The notes beneath the pieces are model-generated. The model was given only the letters and a program-made list of their open reading frames with translations, made no database searches and had not been told where the DNA came from. A program made the translations under genes and the position numbers. A stretch of 64,000 nucleotides of DNA, from NCBI RefSeq assembly GCF_015354615.1, contig NZ_JACAVQ010000007.1, positions 60,513 through 124,512 of the forward strand, given 5' to 3'. Below, in pieces: positions 9,750 through 22,661 of the stretch; the stretch's first letter is position 1, and every line of letters begins with the position of its first letter. The DNA is from Aliidiomarina indica (GTDB taxonomy: Bacteria > Pseudomonadota > Gammaproteobacteria > Enterobacterales > Alteromonadaceae).

Positions 9750-10376
9750 GTGCCAACTTTTACCAAAACGGATGTCGAAATAGAAACGGAAGAGCCTATT
9801 TACAAGGGGTTTTTCAAAATCAGCCGATACCACTTACGTCACCGTCTATTCAATGGTGGCTGGAGCGACCTGATGCAACGGGAGGTAATGGATAGAGGTC
9901 ATGCTGTCGTGGTGATCCCCTATGATCCAATCCGTGATCGCATCGTTATGTTGGAGCAGTTTCGGGTGGGGGCCATCGCAACGAGTGAGAGTCCTTGGCT
10001 GATGGAGTTGGTCGCGGGCATGGTGGATGAAGGCGAAACCAAAGAGCAGGTGGCGCAGCGGGAATTAGAAGAAGAAGCAGGTTTAACTGCAGATTCATTG
10101 CATTACGCGTTGAGTTACCTGTCAAGCCCAGGCGGAATGACAGAACGTATCTATATCTACTTGGCACGGGTAGATAGCGAACGTGCCGCAGACTACGGTG
10201 GTCTTGCGGAGGAACACGAGGATATTCGGGTGCAGCCTATGGCAAGAGCTGAAGTGATGTCGATGCTTGAAAATGGTAAAGTGGATAACGCTGCAACTGT
10301 GATAGGGCTACAATGGCTGAGTCTACATGTGAATAAATACCGTCGTGAATGGGGGTTTTCAGAACTCGATGAATAA
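9750..10376 (+). CDS. nudF: ADP-ribose pyrophosphatase (Nudix)
   Basis: NudF cleaves ADP-ribose to AMP and ribose 5-phosphate. The 208-residue protein carries a complete Nudix box at residues 90-112 (GMVDEGETKEQVAQRELEEEAG, metal-binding glutamates in REXXEE). The start is GTG at 9750 with AAAAGGAG 5 bases upstream. It is divergent from tolC across a 287-base gap that must hold both promoters, and it overlaps yqiB by 8 bases (ATGAATAA), as expected for a nudF-yqiB operon. Confidence 0.95.
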   Translation: MPTFTKTDVEIETEEPIYKGFFKISRYHLRHRLFNGGWSDLMQREVMDRGHAVVVIPYDPIRDRIVMLEQFRVGAIATSESPWLMELVAGMVDEGETKEQVAQRELEEEAGLTADSLHYALSYLSSPGGMTERIYIYLARVDSERAADYGGLAEEHEDIRVQPMARAEVMSMLENGKVDNAATVIGLQWLSLHVNKYRREWGFSELDE

Positions 10377-10806
10377 ACGTTATGTGCCGAACTTAAAAGA
10401 CTTACACAGTCTCGCTGAGCGCAATTATTCTGCGTTAGCGCGTTTGCTGCCGCGTGGGGATTCGGAGCGGACCATTCATGTGGGTGATCTATTACAGTTC
10501 GAGCTGCGCTGCACCTCGGAATCACGATACACCACGGATTTGCAAGTGACACAAGTGGCACCTGACGTAGCCGATTATCTACAAGCCCGATTTTTGGTGC
10601 GTTTATATCATGATGCGCGAATGGCGGAGATCATTGATTGCCAAGGTCAAGATCGGCTCACAGCGTTACAGGGCAAGAAGTTACACGCAGTTGCCCATCA
10701 AAAAGATGAAAAGCTGCAGTTGAGTCAGCATCTCTCGGAATGGCTAAAATTGTGTTTCCGCCAAGGACGCGCCGCAAGCGCTTGGCAGTTCGCCCCTGTC
10801 GGATAA
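10369..10806 (+). CDS. yqiB: DUF1249 protein, YqiB
   Basis: A 145-residue cytosolic protein of the DUF1249 family, E. coli YqiB, whose biochemical role is not established. It opens MNKRYVPNLKDLHSLAERNY, the typical family start. The ATG at 10369 overlaps the nudF stop, so the pair is translationally coupled. In E. coli, cpdA and yqiA follow; here a hairpin and parE come next, so those two genes are missing from this position. Confidence 0.9.
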   Translation: MNKRYVPNLKDLHSLAERNYSALARLLPRGDSERTIHVGDLLQFELRCTSESRYTTDLQVTQVAPDVADYLQARFLVRLYHDARMAEIIDCQGQDRLTALQGKKLHAVAHQKDEKLQLSQHLSEWLKLCFRQGRAASAWQFAPVG

Positions 10807-10834
10807 ACAAGTGCGGTTACATCAACAAACTGGA

Positions 10835-10864
10835 CGCGAAGCCTATTTTCGGGCTTGCGTTTTT
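10835..10864 (+). terminator. Likely intrinsic terminator after yqiB
   Basis: CGC(G)AAGCC pairs with GGCTTGCG around an 8-base loop (one bulged G), followed by five T. It would separate nudF-yqiB from parE; the parE promoter would have to lie in the 55 bases after it. Confidence 0.5.
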
Positions 10865-10871
10865 GCTCTGA

Positions 10872-12818
<1,947 letters not shown>

Positions 12819-12857
12819 AAAGCTTGATAAGCAGAACAACAACGATTGGGAATCTGC

Positions 12858-15143
12858 ATGAGTACAGCGTTAGAAAACATCGAACAATTACCGCTGCATA
12901 AGTTTACCGAAGATGCGTACTTGAATTACTCCATGTACGTCATTATGGATCGCGCACTACCACATATTGGTGATGGTCTTAAGCCAGTGCAGCGACGCAT
13001 CATCTATGCCATGTCGGAGTTGGGTCTTTCGGCTTTGGCAAAATACAAAAAGTCCGCACGTACCGTGGGTGACGTATTAGGTAAATTCCACCCGCACGGC
13101 GATTCTGCATGTTATGAAGCCATGGTGCTCATGGCACAGCCATTTTCCTATCGCTATCCGTTAGTGGATGGTCAAGGAAACTGGGGTTCGGCCGACGATC
13201 CAAAGTCATTTGCAGCCATGCGTTATACCGAGGCACGTTTATCGCGCTTCTCTGAGCTCCTACTTAGTGAATTGGGTCAAGGGACATCCGATTGGGTACC
13301 GAATTTTGACGGCACTATGGACGAGCCGAAGATTCTGCCTGCACGCTTGCCCCATATTTTATTAAACGGTGTTACCGGTATTGCGGTGGGGATGGCGACT
13401 GATATTCCTCCCCATAATGTGCGCGAGGTTACTGCAGCATGTACGTTGTTGCTCGACACCCCGAGCGCATCGTTGCAGGATGTGATGGCGCACATCAAAG
13501 GTCCTGATTACCCAACTGACGCTGAGATTATTACCCCATCAGAAGATATCGAAAAGATTTATGAGTCGGGTAAAGGCAGCATCAAAATGCGGGCACGTTA
13601 CACGCTTGATGACGGTGAGATTGTTATTGATGCTATTCCGCATCACGCCTCAGGCGCGCGTATCCTCGAGCAAATTGCCGCGCAAATGCAGGCGAAGAAA
13701 TTGCCGATGGTCTCGGATTTGCGAGATGAGTCAGACCATGAAAACCCAACTCGTTTAGTGGTTGTGCCACGCTCGAATCGCGTGGATACAGAGCAGCTTA
13801 TGGCGCATCTGTTTGCCACCACCGACCTTGAGAAGAGCTATCGGGTTAACTTGAATATGCTTGGCCTAGATGGGCGCCCAAAAGTAAAACCATTGGTCAC
13901 TATCTTAAAAGAGTGGATTCAGTATCGGTTGCAAACGGTGACGCGCCGGCTGCAATTCCGCTTGGACAAAGTTGAGCGACGCCTACATATCCTTGATGGA
14001 TTGTTAATTGCGTTCTTAAACATTGACGAAGTTATTGAAATCATTCGTCGCGAGGATGCCCCTAAGCCGGTACTGATGGAAAGGTTTGGGCTAACGGATA
14101 CGCAAGCTGAATCGATTCTTGAACTAAAATTACGGCACTTAGCGAAGTTAGAAGAAATAAAGCTTCGCACAGAACAAGATGAGCTGAGTAAGGAGCGAGA
14201 TGCGCTGCAACTGCTGCTCAGTTCAGAGCGTCGTTTACGCACGTTAGTGAAGAAAGAGCTTCAGGCAGATGCCGAAAAATACGGCGACGATCGTCGCTCG
14301 CCCCTTATCGAACGAAAAGAAGCGCGCGCCCTAAGTGAGCGCGAACTAACCCCGTCCGAGCCAGTCACTGTGGTGTTATCGCAAAAAGGCTGGGTTCGTT
14401 GTGCAAAAGGCGCTGATGTTGATGGTGCCAGCTTGAGCTACAAAGCAGGGGATAGCTTCCTTGGGCAGGCATCGGGCCGTTCCAATCAGCCTGTGGTCTT
14501 TATCGATACCTCCGGACGCAGTTTTAGCTGTGAGGCGCATAGTTTGCCATCGGCGCGGACGCAAGGCGAGCCACTTACTGGCCGCTTCAGTTTGGTGGCC
14601 GGAGAAAGTATTGCCAAGGTTCTCATGGGTAAAGATGAGAGTTTATGGTTGATGGGCTCGGATGCGGGCTATGGCTTTGTCACCAAATTTGCAGAGATGC
14701 AGAGTCGGGTGAAAAACGGGAAGGCCTTGCTGAGCTTGCCGAGTTCAGCACGGGTACTGCCACCACAACCTATTGATGATCTCGAACGTGATCTTATCGC
14801 CACGGTTTCAAATGAAGGCCGCTTGCTTGTTTTCCCGGTAAAAGATTTGCCCCAGTTAGCAAAAGGCAAGGGGAACAAAATGATGAGTATTCCTTCGAGT
14901 CGGGCAAAACTGCGCGAGGAGTATGTACAGGCGGTTGCCGTATTTGCGCCAGAGGCCACATTAACAATCGTCGCTGGCCGCCGTAAATTGTCGTTAAAAC
15001 CTTCTGATTTAGAACACTATCGAGGCGAGCGCGGACGTCGTGGTAATAAGCTTCCGCGTGGTCTGCAACGAGTAGACGCGTTGCAAGTTGAGCTTGCCGC
15101 AGCCCCCTCGACAGATGTGGATACGTCCGTAGAAGAATCGTAA
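12858..15143 (+). CDS. parC: DNA topoisomerase IV subunit A
   Basis: ParC cuts and rejoins DNA through the catalytic tyrosine, here Tyr123 in [11 protein letters not shown]. The winged-helix/tower domain is followed by a C-terminal pinwheel for DNA wrapping. I chose ATG 12858 ([10 protein letters not shown]), giving 761 residues; a TTG 12 bases upstream is in frame but unneeded. The quinolone-resistance region [11 protein letters not shown] keeps the wild-type Ser and Glu at the E. coli 80 and 84 equivalents (here Ser83 and Glu87). Confidence 0.98.
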   Translation: MSTALENIEQLPLHKFTEDAYLNYSMYVIMDRALPHIGDGLKPVQRRIIYAMSELGLSALAKYKKSARTVGDVLGKFHPHGDSACYEAMVLMAQPFSYRYPLVDGQGNWGSADDPKSFAAMRYTEARLSRFSELLLSELGQGTSDWVPNFDGTMDEPKILPARLPHILLNGVTGIAVGMATDIPPHNVREVTAACTLLLDTPSASLQDVMAHIKGPDYPTDAEIITPSEDIEKIYESGKGSIKMRARYTLDDGEIVIDAIPHHASGARILEQIAAQMQAKKLPMVSDLRDESDHENPTRLVVVPRSNRVDTEQLMAHLFATTDLEKSYRVNLNMLGLDGRPKVKPLVTILKEWIQYRLQTVTRRLQFRLDKVERRLHILDGLLIAFLNIDEVIEIIRREDAPKPVLMERFGLTDTQAESILELKLRHLAKLEEIKLRTEQDELSKERDALQLLLSSERRLRTLVKKELQADAEKYGDDRRSPLIERKEARALSERELTPSEPVTVVLSQKGWVRCAKGADVDGASLSYKAGDSFLGQASGRSNQPVVFIDTSGRSFSCEAHSLPSARTQGEPLTGRFSLVAGESIAKVLMGKDESLWLMGSDAGYGFVTKFAEMQSRVKNGKALLSLPSSARVLPPQPIDDLERDLIATVSNEGRLLVFPVKDLPQLAKGKGNKMMSIPSSRAKLREEYVQAVAVFAPEATLTIVAGRRKLSLKPSDLEHYRGERGRRGNKLPRGLQRVDALQVELAAAPSTDVDTSVEES

Positions 15144-15165
15144 TTAAGTACAAGTGTACGCAATA

Positions 15166-15205
15166 GGAGGCCCTCTGGTTTGACCAAGAGGGCCTTTCTT
15201 TTTGG
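15166..15205 (+). terminator. Intrinsic terminator of parE-parC
   Basis: AGGCCCTCTGGT pairs with ACC(A)AGAGGGCCT and is followed by TTCTTTTT. Confidence 0.85.
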
Positions 15206-15264
15206 AAGCAATTTCTACTGTAAACGGGTATACTGAGGGTTCGTTTTTAAATTTAAGTGAACAC

Positions 15265-16023
15265 ATGTTAGCTGTAATTCGATTGCTGATTATCGGCATT
15301 TTTATTGTTTTAGCAGGCGTGCTTGGCTCGCTGTTCTGCTTGTTGCGCCCATTTCACCGTAACAATACGGCGCTTTTCGCGCACTTATTTGGGCGTATGC
15401 ATAGAATTTTAGGTATCAAGTTAGAAATCCGTGTGCCCGAGGAAGTTAAGCGTGGTGGCCCTTTTGTTTATGTGGCGAATCACCAGAATAGTTACGACAT
15501 TTTCACCATGAGTCGAAGCTTATTGCCCGGTACGGTCACTATTGGCAAGAAAAGCCTGAAGTGGATTCCGTTTTTTGGTCAATTGTATTGGCTATCGGGA
15601 AATATTTTGATTGATCGTAAGAACAGTTCTAGAGCACATGGAACCATTGCAAGCGCGGTGTCTGCCATTAAAGGCAAGGATCTTTCCATTTGGATGTTCC
15701 CCGAAGGAACGCGCAGCTATGGTAAAGGTTTATTGCCCTTCAAAACGGGTGCCTTTCATACGGCGGTGCAAGCGAAAGTTCCTATGGTGCCAGTGTGCAT
15801 GTCAACGACCACGAAAAAAGTTAAACTCAACCGTTGGAACAATGGTAAAGTGATTATCGAAATGTTGCCGCCGGTAGCCGTCGAAGGTTATTCGCGCGAC
15901 AATGTTCGCACGCTCATGGCTGATGTGTATCAGCAGATGTTACACAAAATCACCGAGCTTGATCGTGAAGTCAGTGCTTATGCACAACAGCAGACAGAGG
16001 GTGAAGGAGCCCGGTCATCATGA
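15265..16023 (+). CDS. plsC: 1-acyl-sn-glycerol-3-phosphate acyltransferase
   Basis: PlsC adds the second acyl chain to lysophosphatidic acid to make phosphatidic acid at the inner membrane. The ATG at 15265 (MLAVIRLLIIGIF) matches the E. coli start and gives 252 residues; the in-frame extension upstream lies in the parC terminator and is excluded. There is an N-terminal membrane helix, the catalytic NHX4D motif (ANHQNSYD, His73/Asp78) and the substrate motif FPEGTRS. The position after parC is the E. coli order. It overlaps rraB by ATGA. Confidence 0.95.
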   Translation: MLAVIRLLIIGIFIVLAGVLGSLFCLLRPFHRNNTALFAHLFGRMHRILGIKLEIRVPEEVKRGGPFVYVANHQNSYDIFTMSRSLLPGTVTIGKKSLKWIPFFGQLYWLSGNILIDRKNSSRAHGTIASAVSAIKGKDLSIWMFPEGTRSYGKGLLPFKTGAFHTAVQAKVPMVPVCMSTTTKKVKLNRWNNGKVIIEMLPPVAVEGYSRDNVRTLMADVYQQMLHKITELDREVSAYAQQQTEGEGARSS

Positions 16024-16376
16024 ACGATTTAGAAGCCTTGTTAGCACAAAGCGATGAAACCGTTGAAGCCATTCTTGAAGCGGGTTTTGACGCGGATTTA
16101 GAGCTGGAAATTGAACACCATTTGGTGAGTACCGATTTCAGCAAACTGGAGAAAGCTGCGGTTGAGTTGGTGAAACTTGGCTATCACGTAGAAGACGCTG
16201 AGGAATTCCAGCTCGACGACGGCAAGCCATGTTTTTACTTTGCTGCCATCACCGAGTGTTTACCGGACCAGCAGACGCTTGCTGAGCAAACACGCGAGAT
16301 CTGTAAAGTGGCCGATGCCTGCCAAGTTGAATACGACGGCTGGGGCACCTTCCTCGGAGACGAAGAAGAAGAGTAA
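16020..16376 (+). CDS. rraB: Ribonuclease E inhibitor RraB
   Basis: RraB binds the C-terminal scaffold of RNase E and dampens mRNA decay. The 118-residue acidic protein has the family blocks IEHHL, LEKAAVELVKLGY and VEYDGWGTFLGD and ends in an acidic DEEEE tail shorter than in E. coli (138 residues). Its ATG overlaps the plsC stop (ATGA), so it is coupled to plsC. Confidence 0.92.
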   Translation: MNDLEALLAQSDETVEAILEAGFDADLELEIEHHLVSTDFSKLEKAAVELVKLGYHVEDAEEFQLDDGKPCFYFAAITECLPDQQTLAEQTREICKVADACQVEYDGWGTFLGDEEEE

Positions 16377-16391
16377 TCGCGAGAATTAAAT

Positions 16392-16432
16392 AAAAAACCC
16401 GGTAAGTTGCAGTAGCACTTACCGGGTTTTTT
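16392..16432. terminator. Bidirectional terminator between rraB and valS
   Basis: Sixteen-bp stem AAAAAACCCGGTAAGT with its complement around a 9-base loop, A-run on one side and T-run on the other; shared by convergent rraB and valS. Confidence 0.92.
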
Positions 16433-16444
16433 TATGAGGTTTGA

Positions 16445-19288
16445 TTAGAGTTCGAGAATCCTTGCGTGTTGCTCTTGCAGCTGTGCTAATGTTTCTTCCG
16501 CGTCGCGCAACTTCTCTCGCTCCTTCTCAATAACATCGGCGGGCGCCTTACTGACAAAGTTCTCATTGTTCAGCTTGCCTGCCATCCGTTGTAGTTCTTT
16601 TTGCGCTTTTTCAATCGCTTTTCCTAAGCGCGCCAATTCAGCATCTTTGTCGATAAGCCCTGCCATGGGGATATGAATCTCCATACGGCCTACCAAGGCA
16701 GTCGCACTGGCCGGTATCTCATCTGCGTCGCTGAGGAATGAAACGTTCTCCAGCTTCGCTAGCGCCGCCAAGAACGAACCGTTGTCAGTGAGTCGACGTT
16801 TTGCAGTCTCGTCCGCTTTGGCTATAAGCACCGGTAAAGGTTTATTGGGTGATAAATCCATTTCGCCACGGATGTTGCGAATACCGACAATCACCTGTTT
16901 CAGCCATTCCATATCGTCTTGGGCTTGCGCAAACCGAATGCTCTGAACTTGCGGATAAGGCTGATTCATAATGGTATCTGCGTGGGTGCCCGCAAGTTTG
17001 GATACACGCTGCCAAATTTCTTCCGTAATAAAGGGCAGCAATGGATGCAACAGACGCAATAGCTGCTCAAGGATATGTACCAAGGTGTGGCGCGTACCAC
17101 GCTGCTGTGCAGCATTACCTTGCGTCATAACCGGCTTGGTTAATTCAAGATACCAATCACAGAACTGATTCCAAGTGAATTCATACGCAATGGCAGCGGC
17201 TTGATCAAAGCGATATTGATCAAGTGCACTACGGAATTGTTTCACGGTTCCGTTAAAGCGTTCGATGATCCATTGGTCAGCGAGCGATAACTCAAGTTCG
17301 CCGCCTGCAAGGCCACAATCTTGATCCTCAGTATTCATTAATACATAACGACTCGCATTCCATAGCTTATTACAGAAGTTACGATAGCCCTCCAGACGTT
17401 TCATATCCCAGTTGATATCGCGTCCGGTTGAAGCTAAAGCAGCCAAGGTAAAGCGCAATGCGTCAGTTCCGTGGGCTGAGATCCCTTCAGGAAACTCGGC
17501 TTTGGTTCGTTTGCTAATCTGCTGCGCTAGCTTGTCTTGCATAAGATTACTGGTACGTTTCTCGAGTAAGGTGTCGAGGCTAATACCATCAATCATATCG
17601 AGAGGGTCGATAACATTCCCTTTCGATTTTGACATTTTATTGCCTTGTTCATCACGGATAAGGCCGGTGACATACACGGTTTTAAAAGGCACCTGCGGTT
17701 TACCCTGCTCATCTTTTAAGAAGTGCATCGTCATCATGATCATGCGTGCAACCCAAAAGAAGATGATATCAAAACCAGTTACCAGTACGTCGGTTGGATG
17801 AAAGGTCTTTAATGCCTCGGTGTCGTCAGGCCAACCGAGCGTAGAGAACGTCCACAAAGCCGAAGAAAACCAGGTGTCTAATACGTCGTTATCTTGATGC
17901 AGGGCTACATCCGCCGCAAGCGAATGTTTCTCACGCACTTCTTGTTCACTTCGTCCGACATATACTTTACCGGAGTCATCGTACCAAGCGGGAATGCGGT
18001 GGCCCCACCAAAGCTGGCGCGAAATACACCAGTCTTGAATGTCACGCATCCAACTGAAATACATATTCTCGTACTGTTTGGGCACGAACTGAATATCGCC
18101 ATTTTCAACCGCTTGGGTGGCGGTCTCTGCCAATGGAGCGACGCGCACATACCATTGGTCGGTTAGGAATGGTTCAATGACGACGCCCGAACGGTCACCG
18201 TAGGGTACTTTATTGGTATGGGCTTCAATTTTATCGAGCAGATCCTCTGCTTCTAACGCCGCGACAATGGCTTTGCGTGCAGCAAAGCGCTCAAGCCCGG
18301 CAAACGCTTCAGGCAGGGCAGTTGCCACATCGGTGCGTGGCAAACCCTTAACATCGAATACCTCAGCAGCGGACAAGATATGGGCATCATCGCTAAGGAT
18401 ATTAATGAGGGGTAGGTCATGGCGCTTGCCAATATCATAGTCGTTAAAATCATGTGCAGGGGTGATTTTAACGCAGCCGGAACCAAATTCTTGGTCGACG
18501 TAATCGTCGACGATAATTGGAATACGACGGCCCGTAAGCGGAAGCTCAATGTACGCGCCGTGCAACGAGCTATAACGCGCATCGTCGGGGTGCACAGCCA
18601 CTGCCGCATCGCCTAACATTGTTTCTGGTCGGGTGGTTGCCACAATGAGATAACGTTTACCGTCGGCAGTCGTAGCGCCATCCGCAAGGGGATATCGCAA
18701 ATGCCACAAACTACCCTGACTTTCTTTGTTTTCGACCTCAAGATCTGAAATGGCCGTTTTTAACTTGGGATCCCAGTTAACTAAACGTTTTCCTCGGTAA
18801 ATGAGGTTGTCTTCATAAAGACGAACAAACACTTCTTGCACTGCTTTGGAAAGGCCATCGTCCATGGTAAAACGCTCGCGTTCCCAATCGACGGAATCGC
18901 CTAAGCGACGCATTTGCTGGGTAATGGTGCCACCAGATTCTGCCTTCCAGTCCCAGATTTTCTCAATAAACTTCTCGCGTCCGAGGCTATGACGATTGAC
19001 CCCCTGAGCGGCTAGTTTTCTTTCTACGACCATTTGTGTGGCGATACCCGCGTGGTCCGTTCCTACTTGCCAGAGGGTGTTGAATCCATCCATGCGCTTG
19101 TAGCGGATCAATGTATCCATCAGGGTATGCTGAAATGCATGGCCCATGTGTAATGATCCAGTCACATTCGGTGGTGGAATCATAATGCAGTAAGAATCGC
19201 CCTGATTGGAGGGACGGAAATAACCTGCTTTTTCCCAGCGTTCGTACAACGGTTGCTCGATATTCTGGGGCGAGTACGTCTTATCCAT
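16445..19288 (-). CDS. valS: Valyl-tRNA synthetase
   Basis: Class I synthetase that charges tRNA-Val and edits misactivated threonine. The ATG at 19288 ([10 protein letters not shown]) has AAGGA 4 bases upstream and gives 947 residues (E. coli 951). HIGH-type motif [12 protein letters not shown] near residue 40, KMSKS motif [10 protein letters not shown] near 550, CP1 editing domain between, and a C-terminal coiled coil ([18 protein letters not shown]) that packs on the tRNA elbow. holC and pepA lie upstream in the same direction, as in E. coli. Confidence 0.98.
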   Translation of the reverse strand: MDKTYSPQNIEQPLYERWEKAGYFRPSNQGDSYCIMIPPPNVTGSLHMGHAFQHTLMDTLIRYKRMDGFNTLWQVGTDHAGIATQMVVERKLAAQGVNRHSLGREKFIEKIWDWKAESGGTITQQMRRLGDSVDWERERFTMDDGLSKAVQEVFVRLYEDNLIYRGKRLVNWDPKLKTAISDLEVENKESQGSLWHLRYPLADGATTADGKRYLIVATTRPETMLGDAAVAVHPDDARYSSLHGAYIELPLTGRRIPIIVDDYVDQEFGSGCVKITPAHDFNDYDIGKRHDLPLINILSDDAHILSAAEVFDVKGLPRTDVATALPEAFAGLERFAARKAIVAALEAEDLLDKIEAHTNKVPYGDRSGVVIEPFLTDQWYVRVAPLAETATQAVENGDIQFVPKQYENMYFSWMRDIQDWCISRQLWWGHRIPAWYDDSGKVYVGRSEQEVREKHSLAADVALHQDNDVLDTWFSSALWTFSTLGWPDDTEALKTFHPTDVLVTGFDIIFFWVARMIMMTMHFLKDEQGKPQVPFKTVYVTGLIRDEQGNKMSKSKGNVIDPLDMIDGISLDTLLEKRTSNLMQDKLAQQISKRTKAEFPEGISAHGTDALRFTLAALASTGRDINWDMKRLEGYRNFCNKLWNASRYVLMNTEDQDCGLAGGELELSLADQWIIERFNGTVKQFRSALDQYRFDQAAAIAYEFTWNQFCDWYLELTKPVMTQGNAAQQRGTRHTLVHILEQLLRLLHPLLPFITEEIWQRVSKLAGTHADTIMNQPYPQVQSIRFAQAQDDMEWLKQVIVGIRNIRGEMDLSPNKPLPVLIAKADETAKRRLTDNGSFLAALAKLENVSFLSDADEIPASATALVGRMEIHIPMAGLIDKDAELARLGKAIEKAQKELQRMAGKLNNENFVSKAPADVIEKEREKLRDAEETLAQLQEQHARILEL

Positions 19289-19315
19289 AGTGTCCTTCAA
19301 TACAATATCTGGTGT

Positions 19316-19756
19316 TTATTCGGTTTTTGTAAATTCTTGGGTGCTCAGTTCAAAGCCTAAACGTCGATACTGGCGATAACGCTCACGCGCGCGTGTTTTA
19401 CCGTCTTCATCGGTGGGCACAAAATCGACGATTTGCCGAAATTTATGCGCATCTTCTGAAACCTTGTCGCTTAAGTTAAGCAAGCAATGCTTGCTGTAAC
19501 CATAGGCGCTGATTGGCTGATCCCAACCAATCACCACTGGAGCACCGCCCGCAGGACCTTCCCCTAAAAGATTATGGGGGATGAAACGCTCTGCGGGTCG
19601 CTGCCACAAAAGCTCGTCAAACGCTTCAGCTGCTTCTCGGTTCCCGGTTACCACAGCAATGCGTTGCCGTTGCTGTAGACGAGCAAGAAGCAGCTCACAG
19701 GCTGCTTCGGGTGGCTGTTGCTCGCCGTTTAACACATAAAAAGTGACATGAGCCAC
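19316..19756 (-). CDS. holC: DNA polymerase III chi subunit
   Basis: Chi links the clamp loader to single-stranded-DNA-binding protein. The 146-residue protein shows the family pattern (VTFYVLN at the start, HNLLGEGP and INLS-like LLNLSDK later). It starts with GTG at 19756, two bases after the pepA stop, so translation is probably coupled. pepA-holC-valS is the E. coli order. Confidence 0.92.
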   Translation of the reverse strand: MAHVTFYVLNGEQQPPEAACELLLARLQQRQRIAVVTGNREAAEAFDELLWQRPAERFIPHNLLGEGPAGGAPVVIGWDQPISAYGYSKHCLLNLSDKVSEDAHKFRQIVDFVPTDEDGKTRARERYRQYRRLGFELSTQEFTKTE

Positions 19757-19758
19757 AA

Positions 19759-21264
19759 TTATTCGCTCTGAGCGGCATTTGCGCGAGTAAGCAGAAACTG
19801 TGTCAGCATGGGGACAGGTCGGCCTGTGCTGCCTTTATCCTTACCCCCTTTCCAAGCCGTGCCAGCAATATCCATATGCGCCCAATGATACTTTTTGGTA
19901 AAGCGCGACAGGAAACATGCTGCCGTAATTGTGCCTGCAGGACGTCCGCCGAGGTTGGTCATGTCGGCAAATGGACTATCAAGCATTTCCTGATACTCAT
20001 CCCACAAAGGTAATTGCCATGCGCGATCACCGCTTAACTTACCCACATTTAATAACTCGTGTGCGAGCGGATTGTGATTACTCAATAACCCAGTGGCGTG
20101 GGCGCCCAAGGCAATTACGCAAGCGCCGGTGAGGGTGGCTATATCAATTACCGATTCTGGGTTATAGCGCTCTACATAGGTAAGGGCATCACACAGTACC
20201 AGACGACCTTCCGCATCGGTATTAAGCACTTCAACGGTTTGACCCGACATTGTTTTAATGACATCGCCAGGGCGGTAGGCGCGACCATCAGGCATATTTT
20301 CGCAGCCGGCTAAAACGCCGATCACATTAATAGGTAATTGAAGCTCAGCAAGCGCCTGCATTGTACCAAGGACGCCTGCGGCTCCGCCCATGTCGTACTT
20401 CATTTCATCCATCGCCTCAGAAGGCTTAATGGAAATACCGCCGGAATCGAAGGTCAGCCCTTTACCGACTAACACGATAGGCGCACGATCATCGTTGGCG
20501 CCGCGATAATGCATGAGTGTCATGACCGCGGGATTGGCAGAGCCTTGGCTTACGGCAAGGTATGCGTTCATCCCTAATTCAGCCATATCAGACTCATTAA
20601 TCCGTTCAACCGTAAGTGGTTCATACTGCTCTGCAACGAGCTCTGCCTGCTCAGCTAACCACACCGGCGTGCAAATATTAGGAGGCATGTTGGCAGCGTC
20701 GCGACACAACTTAACACCTTTAGCGACGGCTAAACCATGCGTGACCGCACGCTCACCAATCGGCAATTCGCGGCGGGTTGGGACATTAAATACCAACTTG
20801 CGAAGTGGCCGGCGTGGCTCTTCCTTATGTGTTTTTAGTTGGTCAAACACATATAAACTCGCTTGCGCTGCTTCAACGGCATGGCGAACTTTCCAATAGG
20901 TATCACGCCCTTTCACATGCAATTCACTTAGAAAGCATACAGCTTCCATGGCACCGGTATCATTCAAAGTGGCGATGGTCTTGCTAATAATTTGCCGATA
21001 CTGGCGCTCATCTAACTCACGCTCTTTACCGCAGCCGACGAGCAGAATACGCTCGCTCAATACGTTTGGAACATTATGTAGCAGCAGAACTTGACCAGCT
21101 TTGCCTTCAATGTCGCCGCGGCGGAGCAGGTTACTTAAGTATCCGTCGCTAATTTTATCCAGTTGCTCAGCCGCGGGTGACAATCTACGCGGTTCGAACA
21201 CACCGACAACGATACAGGCTGAGCGTTGCTTTTCTGGGCTACCGCTCTTTACATTGAATTCCAT
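19759..21264 (-). CDS. pepA: Leucyl aminopeptidase / PepA (M17)
   Basis: Hexameric two-metal aminopeptidase; in E. coli it also binds DNA at cer and the carAB promoter. The ATG at 21264 ([14 protein letters not shown]) aligns with the E. coli start, has GGGAG upstream and gives 501 residues. Metal and catalytic motifs are present: [17 protein letters not shown] and [10 protein letters not shown]. The N-terminal domain is nearly identical in pattern to E. coli PepA, so a DNA-binding role is plausible but inferred. Divergent from lptF across 284 bases that must contain both promoters. Confidence 0.97.
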   Translation of the reverse strand: MEFNVKSGSPEKQRSACIVVGVFEPRRLSPAAEQLDKISDGYLSNLLRRGDIEGKAGQVLLLHNVPNVLSERILLVGCGKERELDERQYRQIISKTIATLNDTGAMEAVCFLSELHVKGRDTYWKVRHAVEAAQASLYVFDQLKTHKEEPRRPLRKLVFNVPTRRELPIGERAVTHGLAVAKGVKLCRDAANMPPNICTPVWLAEQAELVAEQYEPLTVERINESDMAELGMNAYLAVSQGSANPAVMTLMHYRGANDDRAPIVLVGKGLTFDSGGISIKPSEAMDEMKYDMGGAAGVLGTMQALAELQLPINVIGVLAGCENMPDGRAYRPGDVIKTMSGQTVEVLNTDAEGRLVLCDALTYVERYNPESVIDIATLTGACVIALGAHATGLLSNHNPLAHELLNVGKLSGDRAWQLPLWDEYQEMLDSPFADMTNLGGRPAGTITAACFLSRFTKKYHWAHMDIAGTAWKGGKDKGSTGRPVPMLTQFLLTRANAAQSE

Positions 21265-21548
21265 AATGACTCCCATTTCTGGTTTATTGATGCCAAGCAT
21301 GGCATCATTGTGGCGCGCCTGAAGTATTCTTGTACGGTACAGTTGCTAAGTGCACTGTCGGCTTATTTATCCTTGGGAAAATAAGCCAAGTAGGCAATAT
21401 CAAGGCCGTAACACAGAGGTTAATGTTAAAAATCTCTGTAAGAAGAACCCGTAAATACTCAGTTTTCGCACATTAAACTTGCCAAAATACAGAGTTTACT
21501 GAAAAATTCAGTGAATTCCAGTGAAAAACGAAGTTAAGGACTGGGCAC

Positions 21549-22661
21549 GTGCTCATATTTCGTTACGTTTTACGAGAAACATTCAAAGCACAAATCGCGG
21601 TTTTTCTGGTGCTGCTGACTATATTTGTTAGCCAACAGTTCGTGCAAATACTGACGCAAGCCTCAGATGGACAGCTTCCCGCGCAATTGATTCTCATGGT
21701 GCTTGGCCTGCAATTGCCTGGGTTAGCTTCGCTGATCCTACCGATCAGTCTATTTCTCGGTATTTTAATGGCGCATGGCCGCATGTACACCGATCATGAA
21801 ATGTCGGTGCTACATGCTTGCGGCGTCAGTGAATGGTACATCGCGCGAGTGACTTTGGTGTTTGCGGTTATTGTTGCCCTGATAACATCGGTGCTGACCT
21901 TGTGGCTGAGTCCTTGGGCGTTAGCACAAGAACACACCATTGCCGAGCGTGCGCGTGCTGAGGCAGGGGTATCCGTGATCCAACCCGGCCGCTTTCAGCA
22001 AGCAGTGCAGCAACGTGCTGTTATTTTTGTTGAGCGGCAAGGGCGTGATGGCGAACTTGAAGAAATCTTTGTTGCGCAGTTGCCTCCTCGTGGCGAATAT
22101 GCCGACGATCAACGCGCCAGTGTGGCCATGTCAGCACGTGGTCGAGTAGAGACTCTCGCCAATGGCGCGCAGCTTCTGGTCCTCGATGATGGGCGTCGCT
22201 ATTCCCAATCCTTGGTGAACCTTGATCATCATGTTATGCGTTTTGATGAGTATCAGCTACAGATTCGCGAACAAGAATATGGTGAAGAGCGACGCCGTTT
22301 GGAGGCTGTTACTACCGCTGAACTCATGAACACGCCGGGCAGTGAGGCCCATGCGGAAATGCAGTGGCGTATAGCGATTCCGCTCGCCATCCCGTTACTT
22401 GCGTTGATAGCAGTACCCTTAAGTCGGGTGAACCCAAGGCAGGGAAAATTCGCCAAAATGGGGCCGGCGATTCTCATTTATATGGCGTATTTTATGGTAC
22501 TAATGGCGGCCAAACGAGCCTTAGCTGACGGCTCGTTGCCGGAAGGGTTGGGACTGTGGTGGATCCACGCGGGGCTATTCATTGTGGGTATCTCACTTCT
22601 GATCCGAGAACGTCCAACGGGATACCGTTTCCGAGCCGTGGTGCGAGGACTTCGCTCATGA
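21549..22661 (+). CDS. lptF: LPS export ABC transporter permease LptF
   Basis: One of the two transmembrane subunits of the LptB2FG transporter that extracts LPS from the inner membrane. The 370-residue protein starts with GTG at 21549, AAGGA 8 bases upstream. Three N-terminal helices (about 10-35, 50-80, 95-120), a periplasmic beta-jellyroll and three C-terminal helices are visible. It overlaps lptG by ATGA and sits divergent from pepA as in E. coli. Confidence 0.96.
   Translation: MLIFRYVLRETFKAQIAVFLVLLTIFVSQQFVQILTQASDGQLPAQLILMVLGLQLPGLASLILPISLFLGILMAHGRMYTDHEMSVLHACGVSEWYIARVTLVFAVIVALITSVLTLWLSPWALAQEHTIAERARAEAGVSVIQPGRFQQAVQQRAVIFVERQGRDGELEEIFVAQLPPRGEYADDQRASVAMSARGRVETLANGAQLLVLDDGRRYSQSLVNLDHHVMRFDEYQLQIREQEYGEERRRLEAVTTAELMNTPGSEAHAEMQWRIAIPLAIPLLALIAVPLSRVNPRQGKFAKMGPAILIYMAYFMVLMAAKRALADGSLPEGLGLWWIHAGLFIVGISLLIRERPTGYRFRAVVRGLRS

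Noticed and set aside
17905..18609. Long alternative frames inside valS
   Set aside because: They are shadow frames of the synthetase with no start signals.
22556..22657. N-terminal extension of lptG
   Set aside because: It lies wholly within lptF in another frame; the ATGA overlap start matches the family.
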